Source: Gehongia tenuis (GTDB lineage: Bacteria > Bacillota > Clostridia > Christensenellales > NSJ-53). From it: 64,000 nucleotides of DNA. Positions 23,699 through 33,126 of this stretch are shown here, one piece after another; position 1 is the first letter of the stretch, and every line of letters begins with the position of its first letter. Made by a program: the position numbers and the translations under genes. The stretch covers positions 930,001 to 994,000 of the forward strand of contig NZ_JACRSR010000001.1 in NCBI RefSeq assembly GCF_014384795.1, in the 5' to 3' direction. The notes under the pieces were generated by a model. The model searched no databases, was not told the DNA's origin, and saw only the letters and a list, made by a program, of their open reading frames with translations.

Positions 23699-24115
23699 AT
23701 GACGGATCAAAAACCGCAAACGGATATCCAGATTGCAGATGTGGAAAATAAGAATGGCAAAATTATCTTTGCCAGTGACGTGATAGCGATCATTGCCGGC
23801 CTTGCCGCCACAGAGGTGGAGGGCGTTGCCGGTATGAGCGGCGGATTGGTCAGCGGCATGGCTGAATTGCTGGGCCGCAAGAATTTGACCAAGGGCGTTA
23901 AGGTGGAAGTTGGCAACGAGGAAACTGCCGTGGATTTGAACATGATCTTTGAATATGGTTATGAGATTCACACGGTTGCCAAAAACGTTCAGGAGAACGT
24001 GAAGCGGACCATCGAAAACATGACGGGACTGCGCGTGGTGGAAGTCAATGTTTTCGTCCAGGGCATTTACTTCGAGAAGGAAGTGAAGGAGCCTGAGCCG
24101 CCTCGGGTCAAATAA
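23699..24115 (+). CDS. Asp23/Gls24 family envelope stress protein (YqhY-like)
   Basis: This 138-residue Asp23-family protein contains KIIFASDVIAIIAGLAATEVEGVAGM and MTGLRVVEVNVFVQGIYF. YqhY-type members sit beside acc genes in Bacillus and affect fatty-acid synthesis; here accB/accC are absent and a second Asp23-like gene (AmaP) follows. The ATG at 23699 is eight bases after AAAGGAGG. Confidence 0.9.
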   Translation: MTDQKPQTDIQIADVENKNGKIIFASDVIAIIAGLAATEVEGVAGMSGGLVSGMAELLGRKNLTKGVKVEVGNEETAVDLNMIFEYGYEIHTVAKNVQENVKRTIENMTGLRVVEVNVFVQGIYFEKEVKEPEPPRVK

Positions 24116-24136
24116 TTCCATAGCTAAGCATGAAAG

Positions 24137-24166
24137 AGGCAGGCGCGGTTGATGTGCCTGCCTTTG
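24137..24166 (+). terminator. Possible weak terminator/attenuator after the Asp23 gene
   Basis: AGGCAGG (24137-24143) and CCTGCCT (24157-24163) form a 7-bp stem followed by only TTG. It may be a partial terminator or an mRNA processing/stability hairpin. Confidence 0.4.
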
Positions 24167-24194
24167 TCACTTGACACGAAGGAGGAATGTCCTA

Positions 24195-24770
24195 ATGAAA
24201 ATGCGTATTGTGGACCGCATTTTGCTTACGCTGCTCATGCTGGTCGTCCTGGCGCTCTCCGTCGGCCTGATTCTGCTTTCCGTCGGCGCAATTACTGTGG
24301 ACGGCGTGGGCAGCACCCTGGCCGCCATGTTTAACAGCAACTGGGTGGGCAGTGTGATCGGCTGCATCGTGGGCGTGCTGCTCTTGGCCTTTGCGGTCAA
24401 GGTGCTTTTTGTGCGTGCACGGCAGAGCGCCTATGCGCCTACGGTCCTTATCAAGGCCACCGAGATTGGCACCATCCGCATCACGCTGGTGGCGCTCGAT
24501 CAGATGGTGCAGAACTTTGCCAAGAGTATGCCCACCGTGCGTAACGTCAAATCCACCATTATCAGCCGGGAGGACAGCGCCTCCATCCTGCTTCGGGTTT
24601 CGGTGATGCCGGACGCCATCGTGCCGGAGGTTACCCAAAATCTTCAGCAGGGCGTCAAGGCCCATGTGGAGCAGCACGCGGGTATCCTCGTGTCCGATGT
24701 TCAGATCGTTGTGGAAACGGCATCGGTCAATCCGCCGCGCACCGGCAATAATCAGCCCCGGGTTCAATAG
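24195..24770 (+). CDS. amaP: Alkaline shock response membrane anchor protein AmaP
   Basis: This 191-residue protein has two N-terminal transmembrane helices (about 8-35 and 50-75) followed by a cytoplasmic domain similar to Asp23, matching AmaP, which tethers Asp23 polymers to the membrane. ATG at 24195 is nine bases after GGAGG. It is followed by the DUF2273 gene that completes the usual Asp23-AmaP-DUF2273 trio. Confidence 0.82.
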   Translation: MKMRIVDRILLTLLMLVVLALSVGLILLSVGAITVDGVGSTLAAMFNSNWVGSVIGCIVGVLLLAFAVKVLFVRARQSAYAPTVLIKATEIGTIRITLVALDQMVQNFAKSMPTVRNVKSTIISREDSASILLRVSVMPDAIVPEVTQNLQQGVKAHVEQHAGILVSDVQIVVETASVNPPRTGNNQPRVQ

Positions 24771-24785
24771 GAAAGGGGCTTTTTG

Positions 24786-25007
24786 ATGAAAGATACACTT
24801 TTGAAGATCCTGAAGGAACATCGCGGCAAGCTGATCGGCGGCGCCGCAGGTCTTATTTTTGCCGTATTGGTGTTGCTTCTTGGATTCTGGAAATCGCTTT
24901 TTATCGCCCTTTGCGTGGGTGTGGGCGTATATTTGGGTTCCCTTGGGGACGACAAAGGGGAGCGGATGCTCAAGTTTCTGGACCGTATTCTGCCCAAGGG
25001 CTTATAA
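24786..25007 (+). CDS. DUF2273 small membrane protein
   Basis: This 73-residue protein has two transmembrane helices (about 14-32 and 35-52) and a basic start (LLKILKEHRGKLIGGAAG). It is the typical small partner of Asp23/AmaP loci, with unknown biochemical role. RBS AAAGGGG. Confidence 0.85.
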   Translation: MKDTLLKILKEHRGKLIGGAAGLIFAVLVLLLGFWKSLFIALCVGVGVYLGSLGDDKGERMLKFLDRILPKGL

Positions 25008-25024
25008 AGGAGAATAGAACGTAA

Positions 25025-25504
25025 ATGGCGAGGAAGGCTGCACGGGATGCGGCGATGCGGTATGTCTATCAATGGGCTTTGGGGGGGAACGCGGATCCTG
25101 AAGCCTTTTTGTCGTCGCTGGATCTGAAGTTGTCCGAAAAGGACTATCTCTTTTTTGAGGAAACCGTGATCGGAGTGGTCAATCATCTGCCAGAGCTGGA
25201 CAAGCTGATCGAAGAAAACTGCGTGGGCTGGAAGTTTGATCGGCTGGCCAAAGTGGATGTGGCCATTCTGCGGGTGGCACTGTTAGAAATTCTGTACCGG
25301 GAGGATATTCCCGAAGGCGTATCCATCAATGAGGCGGTGGAACTGGCGAAGGTCTACGGGGACGGCAATTCCTATGCCTTTGTAAACGGCATTTTGGGCA
25401 ACGTGGTGCGCAGGGAAGGCGAGGCCCTGAGACGGGTTGAACCGGTGGTGACCGACCTGCCCAGGCCCGAGGAAATCATGGCAGCGGATGATGTCCATGA
25501 GTAG
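25025..25504 (+). CDS. nusB: Transcription antitermination factor NusB
   Basis: This 159-residue all-helical NusB has an Arg-rich N-terminus (ARKAARDAAMRYVYQW) for RNA binding and the family signature DRLAKVDVAILRVALLEILY and SINEAVELAKVYG. It acts in rRNA antitermination with NusE (S10). Its end overlaps the start of the TsaD-like gene. Confidence 0.94.
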   Translation: MARKAARDAAMRYVYQWALGGNADPEAFLSSLDLKLSEKDYLFFEETVIGVVNHLPELDKLIEENCVGWKFDRLAKVDVAILRVALLEILYREDIPEGVSINEAVELAKVYGDGNSYAFVNGILGNVVRREGEALRRVEPVVTDLPRPEEIMAADDVHE

Positions 25505-26459
25505 GACCGTTTTGGGACTGGACACCAGCTGTTACACCACATCGGTGGCTCTTGTGGATGAACATGGCCGGATGGAACAGAAAAGACGCCTTTTGAGCGT
25601 ACCCCAGGGCGAACGGGGGCTCATGCAAAGCAAAGGCGTCTTTCAGCATATACAGCGGCTCCCCGAACTGATGGAGGCGCTGCTGAAAGGACAGGAAGAG
25701 ATCGCTGCCGTTGCGGCCAGCACCCGTCCCAGGCCCGTGGAAGGCTCGTATATGCCGGTTTTTACGGCGAGCGAGAGCGTGGGAAGAAGCCTCGCTGCCG
25801 CCTTGAGGGTGCCTTTCTATGCCACCAGCCATCAGCAGGGCCATATTCGGGCGGGCATGGCAAACAATCCCATGCCTGAGCGTTTTCTGGCCGTTCACCT
25901 CTCCGGCGGCACCACCGAGGTGCTTTTGGTGGAAGGGGATGAGCTGCAAATCACTCTCCTGGGCGGCGATGCCGATCTCCATGCGGGGCAGATGGTGGAC
26001 CGAGTGGGTGTCGCAGTTGGCTGCGAATTCCCGGCAGGGCCGGCCATGGAAGCTCTGGCAAGGGAATGCGCCGGCGAGGGTGTGGTGCTGCCTTCTTCGG
26101 TTCGGGGATTTTCTGTGAGCTTTTCCGGGGCTGAATCCCAGGCCCAGCGTTTTTTGGAAGCGGGAGAGAGCCCGGAGCGGGTAGCGAAGGGCGTTCTCAT
26201 GTGCATTGCCCGCAGTCTTACCAAGCTTTTGGCTCATGCGGTGAAGGAGACGGGCATAAGCGATGTGCTGCTGGTGGGCGGCGTGGCCCAAAATCTTTTG
26301 ATCCAGCATGAACTTACCGCTCGGCTGGCGAAAATGAGAATTCCGGTAAAGCTCCGCTTTGCCGATAAATCTTTATCCGGTGACAACGCCGTGGGGGTTG
26401 CCCTTATTGGGCTTGCGGCTTTACAGAAGGAGGAATCACATGAGTGCACAAATCATTGA
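25488..26459 (+). CDS. TsaD/Kae1-like paralogue
   Basis: This ~320-residue ASKHA-fold protein is related to TsaD (tRNA t6A synthesis). It has [16 protein letters not shown], the metal-binding-type [39 protein letters not shown] and [11 protein letters not shown]. It is shorter than canonical TsaD (about 340), lacks typical TsaD insertions, and carries HQQGH rather than HLEGH. A paralogue of this kind is recurrent between nusB and folD/xseA in Clostridia, with no proven function. The start is uncertain (25488, 25491 or 25497); the first overlaps nusB by 17 bases. Its 3' end overlaps folD by 20 bases. Confidence 0.75.
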   Translation: MMSMSRTVLGLDTSCYTTSVALVDEHGRMEQKRRLLSVPQGERGLMQSKGVFQHIQRLPELMEALLKGQEEIAAVAASTRPRPVEGSYMPVFTASESVGRSLAAALRVPFYATSHQQGHIRAGMANNPMPERFLAVHLSGGTTEVLLVEGDELQITLLGGDADLHAGQMVDRVGVAVGCEFPAGPAMEALARECAGEGVVLPSSVRGFSVSFSGAESQAQRFLEAGESPERVAKGVLMCIARSLTKLLAHAVKETGISDVLLVGGVAQNLLIQHELTARLAKMRIPVKLRFADKSLSGDNAVGVALIGLAALQKEESHECTNH

Positions 26460-27288
26460 TGGTAAAAAGGTTTCCAAGGACGTCCGCGAGGAACTGAAGG
26501 CAAAATGCGAAGATCTTAAGGCAAAGGGAGTCGAACCCTGTCTTGCCGTGGTGCTGGTGGGCGATGATCCCGGCTCACAGGTGTATGTTCGCAACAAGGA
26601 ACGGGGCTGCGCTGAGGTGGGCATCAAATCCATCGCCTATCGTCTGGACGCCGGCATCACCCAGCAGACGCTGCTTGAACTGGTGGACAAGCTCAATCGC
26701 GATCCCGCCGTTCATGGCATTTTGGTGCAGCTTCCCCTGCCGAAGCATCTGGACGAAAAGGAAGTGCTCCGGCTCATCGATCCCAAAAAGGACGTGGACG
26801 GCTTCCATGTGGTGAATGCGGGGTCCCTTTTCACCGGGGAAGGCGGCGGCTTTGTATCCTGCACGCCCCAGGGCATCATGCGGCTGATTGCGTCCACCGG
26901 CGTTTCCATTGAAGGGAAAAATGCCGTGGTCATTGGCCGCAGCAACATTGTGGGCAAGCCCATGGCCATGCTGCTTTTGAACGCCAATGCCACGGTGACT
27001 GTGTGCCATTCCCGCACGAAGAATTTGAAAGAGATCGCAAAGGGCGCCGATATTCTGGTGGTTGCCATCGGCAGACCCGAATTTGTGACGGGGGATATGA
27101 TTAAATCCGGCGCCGTGGTCATCGATGTGGGCATGAACCGGGTGGATGGCAAACTGAAGGGCGACGTCAAGTTTGACGAGGCCAAGGAGGTTGCCGGTTA
27201 CGTTACGCCCGTGCCCGGCGGTGTTGGGCCCACCACCATCACCATGCTCCTTTCCAATACCCTGCAGGCGGCGGAAGCCCAAGGATGA
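26440..27288 (+). CDS. folD: Bifunctional methylenetetrahydrofolate dehydrogenase/cyclohydrolase
   Basis: This 282-residue FolD interconverts 5,10-methylene- and 10-formyl-[11 protein letters not shown] carries the catalytic lysine, and [27 protein letters not shown] and [19 protein letters not shown] are the family signatures. ATG at 26440 follows AAGGAGG by six bases. It overlaps xseA by four bases. Confidence 0.96.
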   Translation: MSAQIIDGKKVSKDVREELKAKCEDLKAKGVEPCLAVVLVGDDPGSQVYVRNKERGCAEVGIKSIAYRLDAGITQQTLLELVDKLNRDPAVHGILVQLPLPKHLDEKEVLRLIDPKKDVDGFHVVNAGSLFTGEGGGFVSCTPQGIMRLIASTGVSIEGKNAVVIGRSNIVGKPMAMLLLNANATVTVCHSRTKNLKEIAKGADILVVAIGRPEFVTGDMIKSGAVVIDVGMNRVDGKLKGDVKFDEAKEVAGYVTPVPGGVGPTTITMLLSNTLQAAEAQG

Positions 27289-28490
27289 AGGGTTACGTCT
27301 TTCAGGTATCCGAACTGAATGAATACGTGCGTATCCTGCTGGGACAGGACCCCAACCTGAGCCATATGTGGGTGGAGGGGGAGATCTCCAATTTCAAGCG
27401 CCATTCCTCCGGCCACCTGTATTTTTCTTTGAAGGACAGCGCAGCGCAGGTGAAGTGCGCCATGTTTAAACAAAACGCCTGGACTCTGGACTTTAAGCCG
27501 AGGGACGGCATGGCTGTCCGCGCCTTTGGATCGGTGGGACTCTATCCCCGGGACGGTCAGTTTCAGCTCTATGTGGAAGCCATGCAGCCAGCGGGCGTGG
27601 GCAATCTTTATGAGGCGTTTGAGCGTTTGAAGGGCAAACTGGATAAGGAGGGTCTGTTTGATGCGGACCATAAAAAGCCTTTGCCCTATCTGCCCCGGAA
27701 GGTGGGAGTGGTCACAAGCCCTACCGGGGCGGCGGTCAGGGATATCATTCGAGTGCTGCACCGTAGATTTGACAACATGGATATCGTGCTGAAGCCGGTG
27801 AAAGTGCAGGGCAGCGGCGCAGCGGAGGAGATTGCAAGAGCCATTGAGGAGCTGAACGGCTGCCCCGGCGTGGATGTGATCATTGTAGGCAGAGGCGGCG
27901 GGTCCATTGAGGACCTTTGGGCTTTTAACGAGGAGGTTGTGGCCCGAAGCATCTATGCCTCGCAGGTGCCCGTCATCTCCGCGGTGGGCCATGAGACCGA
28001 CTACACCATCGCGGATTTTGTGGCCGATGTCCGGGCCGCAACGCCTTCCATGGCGGCGGAGCTCGCGGCGCCGGTCAAGGATGAGCTGATGGCGGGCCTA
28101 ATGGAGAGCAGACAGCGCCTGCGCTCCGCCATGGGACGCAGGCTGGATCTCATGCGGGAAAGGCTGGAACGGCTGAAACAGTCCACCGGGCTTACCCGGC
28201 CTCTGGATAAGGTGTGGATGCACCGCCAGCAGGTGGATGGGCTCGTGCGCATGCTGCAGGCCCATCAGAGCGCCCGATCTTTCAAGGCGAAGAACGATTG
28301 GGAAAAGCTCCATGGACGGCTGTTGGCGCTGGGGCCCGAGTCCGTACTCAAGCGGGGCTATGCCATGGTGCTTGATCTGGAGGGCAGGCCGGTCATGCGC
28401 GCAGCGGATGCGGCGGCAGGTAACACGGTTGAGGTGCGCTGGCAGGACGGCGCACGAAAAGCCCGGATTGAACCGATGGGGGAAGAATAG
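27285..28490 (+). CDS. xseA: Exodeoxyribonuclease VII large subunit
   Basis: This 401-residue protein has an N-terminal OB domain ([23 protein letters not shown]) followed by the catalytic domain with [31 protein letters not shown] and [17 protein letters not shown]. With XseB it digests single-stranded DNA to oligonucleotides. It is joined to folD by ATGA and to xseB with no gap. Confidence 0.96.
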   Translation: MKGYVFQVSELNEYVRILLGQDPNLSHMWVEGEISNFKRHSSGHLYFSLKDSAAQVKCAMFKQNAWTLDFKPRDGMAVRAFGSVGLYPRDGQFQLYVEAMQPAGVGNLYEAFERLKGKLDKEGLFDADHKKPLPYLPRKVGVVTSPTGAAVRDIIRVLHRRFDNMDIVLKPVKVQGSGAAEEIARAIEELNGCPGVDVIIVGRGGGSIEDLWAFNEEVVARSIYASQVPVISAVGHETDYTIADFVADVRAATPSMAAELAAPVKDELMAGLMESRQRLRSAMGRRLDLMRERLERLKQSTGLTRPLDKVWMHRQQVDGLVRMLQAHQSARSFKAKNDWEKLHGRLLALGPESVLKRGYAMVLDLEGRPVMRAADAAAGNTVEVRWQDGARKARIEPMGEE

Positions 28491-28721
28491 ATGCAAGACA
28501 AAATGGAAATGAGCTTTGAGCAAGCTTTGACGGAGCTTGAAAAGGTGGTTCTTGAACTTGAGGGCGGCCAGCTGAGCCTGGATGAATCCATTGCCTGCTA
28601 TGAGAAGGGTATGAAGCTGTCCAAGATCTGCCAGCAAAAACTCGATGAAAGCGAATCCAAGGTGGCCAAGCTGATCGGCCGCCAGGAAACCTTGTTTGAG
28701 GAGACGGACGATGACCTTTAA
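28491..28721 (+). CDS. xseB: Exodeoxyribonuclease VII small subunit
   Basis: This 76-residue helical hairpin has MSFEQALTELEKVVLELEGG and LSLDESIACYEKGMKL, the family signature. It begins directly after the xseA stop and overlaps ispA by 11 bases. Confidence 0.96.
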   Translation: MQDKMEMSFEQALTELEKVVLELEGGQLSLDESIACYEKGMKLSKICQQKLDESESKVAKLIGRQETLFEETDDDL

Positions 28722-29601
28722 AGAGCGGCAGACCCAGTATATTGAGGCCTTTGATCAAAGCCTCGCCGAGTGGCGGGAACACCAGATTGGGGACATCCCG
28801 GAGCGGTTGCTTTCGGCGATGTGTTACAGTCTTTTTGCTGGAGGCAAGCGTGTCCGGCCGGTACTGCTTTTAGCCACGGTGGACATGCTGGAAGGCGATC
28901 TTGACGAGGCTATGGAGTTTGCCATGGCCCTTGAGATGATTCACACCTATTCGCTGATCCATGACGATCTGCCCGCCATGGACGACGATGATCTTCGCCG
29001 GGGCCGGCCCACCAACCACAAGCAGTTCGACGAGGCCACCGCCATTCTGGCGGGGGATGCTCTGCTGAGTGAAGCCGCGGCGATCATGCTGCGGGCCTGC
29101 CGCAAGAGCGAAAACAAGATGGCCGCCATCCAGGCTATGGAGGAGATCATGGAGGGTGCCGGAGCCAGAGGCATGATTGCGGGCCAGATGGAGGATCTAA
29201 TGGCTTCGGAAAAGGCCGGTAACGAGAAACTGCTGGAACGGATTCAGAGCCTCAAGACGGCCTGCCTTTTGACAGCGCCACTGGTTTCCGGCGGCATCCT
29301 TGCCGGCGCGCCTTTGGGAAGCTTGGTTTCTCTTCGGGAGTACGGCCAATGCCTCGGCGTATGTTTCCAGATGGTGGACGACATCCTGGACGTGGTGGGC
29401 AGCGCCGAGGAGATGGGCAAGAATCCCGCCTCCGATGCGAAAAAGGATAAGCTCACCTACCCCGCATTTATTGGGCTGGATGAGACCCGGAAACGGGTGG
29501 AGCAGTGGACGAATTGGGGCGTTGAAGCCTTGCAGGGCTTTGGCGACAGGGGCTGGTTTTTGCGGGATATGATTTTAACGCTGGCAGCGCGGACCAAGTA
29601 A
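28711..29601 (+). CDS. ispA: Polyprenyl (farnesyl/geranyl) diphosphate synthase
   Basis: This 296-residue trans-prenyltransferase has the first Asp-rich motif LIHDDLPAMDDDDLRRG and the second FQMVDDILD, followed by KKDKLTYP. It condenses IPP with DMAPP/GPP. Two residues before the first motif suggest a short-chain (C15) product. It lies two genes upstream of dxs, so precursor supply and chain elongation are co-encoded. The start at 28711 overlaps xseB. Confidence 0.92.
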   Translation: MTFKERQTQYIEAFDQSLAEWREHQIGDIPERLLSAMCYSLFAGGKRVRPVLLLATVDMLEGDLDEAMEFAMALEMIHTYSLIHDDLPAMDDDDLRRGRPTNHKQFDEATAILAGDALLSEAAAIMLRACRKSENKMAAIQAMEEIMEGAGARGMIAGQMEDLMASEKAGNEKLLERIQSLKTACLLTAPLVSGGILAGAPLGSLVSLREYGQCLGVCFQMVDDILDVVGSAEEMGKNPASDAKKDKLTYPAFIGLDETRKRVEQWTNWGVEALQGFGDRGWFLRDMILTLAARTK

Positions 29602-29617
29602 GGGGATAGGGTGACCC

Positions 29618-30058
29618 ATGAGTATTTTTCAAAATCACTTGCTGATTGCAGCCGTTCTGGGATGGTTTTTTGCTCAATCCATCAAGTTTTTTCTGACCTG
29701 GTTTCAGGAAAGGCGGATTGATTGGACCAGAATCATGGGTGCGGGCGGGATGCCCAGCTCCCATTCCTCCTTTGTGTGCGCTCTGGCCACCTCAGCCGGG
29801 CTCAACTGCGGCTTCGCATCCGCGGCCTTTGCCATATCCACCGCCTTCGCTCTCATCGTCATGCACGATGCTCAGGGCGTCCGTCAGGATGCGGGAAAGC
29901 AGGCTGCCGTTCTTAACGAAATAATGGACTATTTTGAGGAACATTTGGGCTGGAAGGACCAAAAGCTTCGGGAGCTTATTGGACACACGCCCTTTCAGGT
30001 GATTGCCGGTGCTGTTCTTGGCGTAGCAGTTTCTATTATTTACCAGCAGCTTATTTGA
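29618..30058 (+). CDS. Divergent PAP2-family membrane phosphatase-like protein
   Basis: This 146-residue membrane protein has about four hydrophobic segments. The phosphatase-like motifs GAGGMPSSHSSFVCALAT and VMHDAQGVRQDAGKQA are present, typical of the divergent PAP2 (DUF212) family. A lipid or prenyl diphosphatase role is plausible because it sits between ispA and dxs, but this is unproven. The -35 of the OLE RNA promoter overlaps its last codons. Confidence 0.8.
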   Translation: MSIFQNHLLIAAVLGWFFAQSIKFFLTWFQERRIDWTRIMGAGGMPSSHSSFVCALATSAGLNCGFASAAFAISTAFALIVMHDAQGVRQDAGKQAAVLNEIMDYFEEHLGWKDQKLRELIGHTPFQVIAGAVLGVAVSIIYQQLI

Positions 30059-30083
30059 TTTTTCGGGGCCGCCGTGGTACAAT
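30055..30083 (+). promoter_or_regulatory. Promoter of the OLE RNA
   Basis: TTGATT (30055-30060), 17 bp, TACAAT (30078-30083). The -35 overlaps the end of the PAP2-like gene, so OLE RNA can be made independently of the upstream operon. Predicted start near 30090. Confidence 0.55.
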
Positions 30084-30089
30084 AAGCCT

Positions 30090-30670
30090 GGTGGTACAGT
30101 ATCCTAGTCGGCAAAGCCCATTTTGAAGGCGGGCCTAAAAATCCGTCAAAGGGCACATCGATGAAGTTTCTGGTGCTGGCTTTCGACGCCCAGTCGAGGG
30201 TTGGTGCTGGGAGTTAAGGAAGAAGGGCGATCTGCAATGGCATGCAGGCGTTGACCCAGCTTCCGTGGAGACCCATTGGGGTTGGTCGTTTTTTTGGATG
30301 GACTCCGTGGGATAGAACCTGCAATGCGGCGAAAGCTGTGTGCAGCGTAGCCTGCCTTGCGTGGATCGGGTGGATTTTGGAACTACGCGGGCGCCGCTCT
30401 AGGCCAGAGCGCGCTTGCGATCGCCGGATGAAACCCCATCTGCAAAAGAGGCTAGGAATGGGCCGCGTCGTTGAGGAAAGCTCCTAGGCTGACGCATGCG
30501 TTGGGGATTGAAGTGTGGACTCAGTGGTAATCCAGTCATGCACCTGGCAACAGGGCAAAACAGGTCTCAAAGGGAAACCGCCTTTTCGGCGACGAGAGGT
30601 GGCCTGTGGGGAAATCCTACTGGACCTATGCCGCAAGGTTTACTCAGCGCATCACCACCAATTTATGAAT
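30090..30670 (+). ncRNA. ole: OLE RNA (ornate, large, extremophilic)
   Basis: About 600 nt between the PAP2-like gene and oapA holds no credible protein gene but is structured: for example CGCTCT/AGAGCG (30395-30400 / 30406-30411) and a CTAGGA/TCCTAG pair around 30450-30490. OLE RNAs are about 600 nt, lie in the ispA-dxs neighbourhood of Firmicutes and are followed directly by oapA, exactly as here. They form a membrane ribonucleoprotein with OapA and affect tolerance to cold, alcohol and Mg2+ stress in Halalkalibacterium. The 5' end is inferred from the promoter, and the 3' end is set before the oapA RBS; both are approximate. Confidence 0.85.
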
Positions 30671-30685
30671 TATTGAGGTTTCGGT

Positions 30686-31240
30686 TTGGCTAAACCTAAG
30701 AAAAAGAGCAGCCTGTCCTGGGCTGTGAAAATAGCTCTCGTTACCTTTGCAATCGCTACGATGATCAATTTGCTATCCGAATCGGTCATGCGTGGCGTTG
30801 GTTTTATTATTGCGCTTTGCATCCTGCTTTTCATCATTCTTCTGGGCATTGTCTTTGATATCATCGGCATCGCCGTTGCCAGCGCTTCCTTGCCGCCGCT
30901 GGCCTCCATGGCAGCCAAGAAGATGAAAGGTGCAAAGCAGGCGGTGAAGCTTTTGCAAAATGCGCCCAGCGTGTCCAACTTCTGTAATGACGTGGTGGGG
31001 GATATCTGCGGCATCATCAGCGGTTCCGCCGGCGCGGCCATCGCGGCACGTATTTTGATGATGGCCGGTTCCACAAAGGAGGTCCTGGCAGGCGTTTTGG
31101 TCAGCGCCTCCATTGCGGCGCTCACGGTGGGCGGCAAAGCGCTCGGCAAGGGTTTTGCCATGAAAAAATCATCAACGATTGTGCTCTTCGTGGGCAAGGT
31201 CCTATACACGTTGGGCTATCAAAGACGGGTGAAAAAATGA
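30686..31240 (+). CDS. oapA: OLE-associated protein OapA
   Basis: This 184-residue, very basic membrane protein has hydrophobic segments at about 13-31, 36-68, 107-127 and 132-150, with Lys-rich ends (AKPKKKSS; RRVKK). It contains the DxxxD motif known from OapA as D102-V-V-G-D106. OapA binds OLE RNA and anchors it to the membrane. The start is TTG at 30686, seven bases after GAGG. It ends with an ATGA overlap into dxs. Confidence 0.87.
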   Translation: MAKPKKKSSLSWAVKIALVTFAIATMINLLSESVMRGVGFIIALCILLFIILLGIVFDIIGIAVASASLPPLASMAAKKMKGAKQAVKLLQNAPSVSNFCNDVVGDICGIISGSAGAAIAARILMMAGSTKEVLAGVLVSASIAALTVGGKALGKGFAMKKSSTIVLFVGKVLYTLGYQRRVKK

Positions 31241-33126
31241 GTACAATTTTGGAGAATGTGAACTTTCCGGAGGATATCCGGGGGTTGAACCAGGCCCAGC
31301 TTACCCAGCTGTGCAAAGAGATTCGTGAGCTGATTATCAATACCGTTTTGCAAAACGGCGGCCACCTCGCCTCCAATCTGGGCACGGTGGAACTTACATT
31401 GGCGCTCCATTTGGCCTTCAATACGCCCAAGGACAAAATTTTATGGGATGTGGGGCATCAGACCTACACCCATAAGATCATCACCGGCCGCAAAAGCGAA
31501 TTCCGGCAGCTGCGGCAGAATGATGGCCTGAGCGGTTTCCCCAAGCCCTCTGAGTCAGTCTATGATACCTTTGGAACAGGCCACGCCAGCACCGCTATCT
31601 CGGCGGCTTTGGGGGTCGCAAGAGCCCGGGATCTCAGACATGAGGATTACCAGGTGGTGGCGGTGGTGGGCGACGGGGCGCTCACCGGCGGCATGTGTTT
31701 TGAAGGCATGAACGATGCGGGTCATTCCAAAAATCGAATCATCATCATCCTCAATGACAACAAGATGTCCATTGCGCCCAATGTGGGTGCGCTGTCCACC
31801 TATCTGACGCGGCTGCGTGCGGATTCCTCCTATCACCGCTTCAAAGATGGTTTGAGCGGTTTCCTGAAGCATGTGCCGCTGGTGGGAAAGCCCTTGGCTA
31901 AAGGCCTCGAGACGCTGAAAAACAGCATCAAATACTCCGTGCTCCCGGGAGCACTCTTTGAAGAATACGGCTTTCAGTATCTTGGACCGGTGGACGGTCA
32001 CAACATCAAAGAGCTGTGCAAGATCTTTAAACGGGCCAAGACCATGGAGGATCCGGTTCTCATCCATGTCATTACGCAGAAGGGCCGGGGCTATGAGAAT
32101 GCGGAGCTGGACCCCCAAAGATACCATGGAGTGGCGCCCTTCTTCCTGGAGAAAAAGACCGTGGACGAGGAACACGCACTCAGCTTTTCCACCGCTTTCG
32201 GGCTTGGCGTAACCCGCCTTGCTCAGATGGATGAGCGCATCGTGGCCGTGACCGCGGCCATGACCGATGGAACGGGCCTTCGCCCCTTCCAGCAGACCTT
32301 TCCTGAGCGCTTCTTTGACGTGGGCATTGCCGAAGAGCATGCCGTCACCATGGCGGCAGGCATGGCTTCCCAGGGCCTTCGGCCCTTTGTGGCGGTCTAT
32401 TCCACCTTCATGCAGCGGGCCTATGATCAGATCATTCACGACGTATGCCTGCAAAAGCTGCCCGTTACCTTTGGGATCGATCGATGCGGCCCGGTGGGCG
32501 AGGACGGGGAGACGCACCATGGCATTTTTGATATCTCGTATCTTAGGTCCATGCCCAACCTGACCATTGTATCCCCGCAAAGCCCCGCTGAATTGATGGA
32601 AGTTTTGAAGCTTTACGATCGAATTCAGGGCCCGCTTGCCATTCGCTACCCCAAAGGCTACGGCCCGGCCAAAGCGCCGGCGCCCAAGATTGTGCCGGGC
32701 CGGTGGGATGTGCTGAGGGAAGGTGCCGACGGGATGATTTTGGCTGTGGGCCAAATGGTGCCCATCGCCCTTGAGGCGGCCCGGCTGCTGGCGGATGACG
32801 GCTACGCCGTGGGGGTATGCCACGCCCGGTTTATCAAGCCCTTGGATGAGGCCATGCTGAGCCGGCTCATCAACCGTTCCGGCTGGATCTTTACGCTGGA
32901 GGATAATGTGCTGGCCGGCGGTTTTGGTTCAGCCGTTTTGGAATATCTCGAACAGCGGGATGCCAAACTCCACATTCAGTGCTTTGGCTTTCCCGACACC
33001 TTCCTGCCCCAGATGACGATTGACAGCCTGTTTGATCAATATGGACTGACTCCGGAAAAGCTGAAAAATACCATGGAATACTATCTGGAACTGGAGGGGA
33101 AAGGGATTTGCAATGACGCAGGCTAA
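31237..33126 (+). CDS. dxs: 1-deoxy-D-xylulose-5-phosphate synthase
   Basis: This 629-residue thiamine-diphosphate enzyme is the first step of the MEP isoprenoid pathway. Motifs are WDVGHQTYTHKIITGR, the ThDP/Mg site VVGDGALTGGMCFEGMN, GPVDGHN, and the catalytic glutamate in VGIAEEHAVTMAAGMA. It is joined to oapA by ATGA and overlaps tlyA by 14 bases. The pathway also shows ispA upstream and ispH at 58.9 kb. Confidence 0.96.
   Translation: MSTILENVNFPEDIRGLNQAQLTQLCKEIRELIINTVLQNGGHLASNLGTVELTLALHLAFNTPKDKILWDVGHQTYTHKIITGRKSEFRQLRQNDGLSGFPKPSESVYDTFGTGHASTAISAALGVARARDLRHEDYQVVAVVGDGALTGGMCFEGMNDAGHSKNRIIIILNDNKMSIAPNVGALSTYLTRLRADSSYHRFKDGLSGFLKHVPLVGKPLAKGLETLKNSIKYSVLPGALFEEYGFQYLGPVDGHNIKELCKIFKRAKTMEDPVLIHVITQKGRGYENAELDPQRYHGVAPFFLEKKTVDEEHALSFSTAFGLGVTRLAQMDERIVAVTAAMTDGTGLRPFQQTFPERFFDVGIAEEHAVTMAAGMASQGLRPFVAVYSTFMQRAYDQIIHDVCLQKLPVTFGIDRCGPVGEDGETHHGIFDISYLRSMPNLTIVSPQSPAELMEVLKLYDRIQGPLAIRYPKGYGPAKAPAPKIVPGRWDVLREGADGMILAVGQMVPIALEAARLLADDGYAVGVCHARFIKPLDEAMLSRLINRSGWIFTLEDNVLAGGFGSAVLEYLEQRDAKLHIQCFGFPDTFLPQMTIDSLFDQYGLTPEKLKNTMEYYLELEGKGICNDAG

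Noticed and set aside
30460..30480. GAGGAAAG-like stretch suggesting RNase P RNA
   Set aside because: The remaining conserved RNase P segments are absent, while size, position and the downstream oapA fit OLE RNA.
30242..30693. Small open frames of 65-81 residues in the 30.1-30.7 kb gap
   Set aside because: They have no RBS, odd composition, and lie within the OLE RNA.
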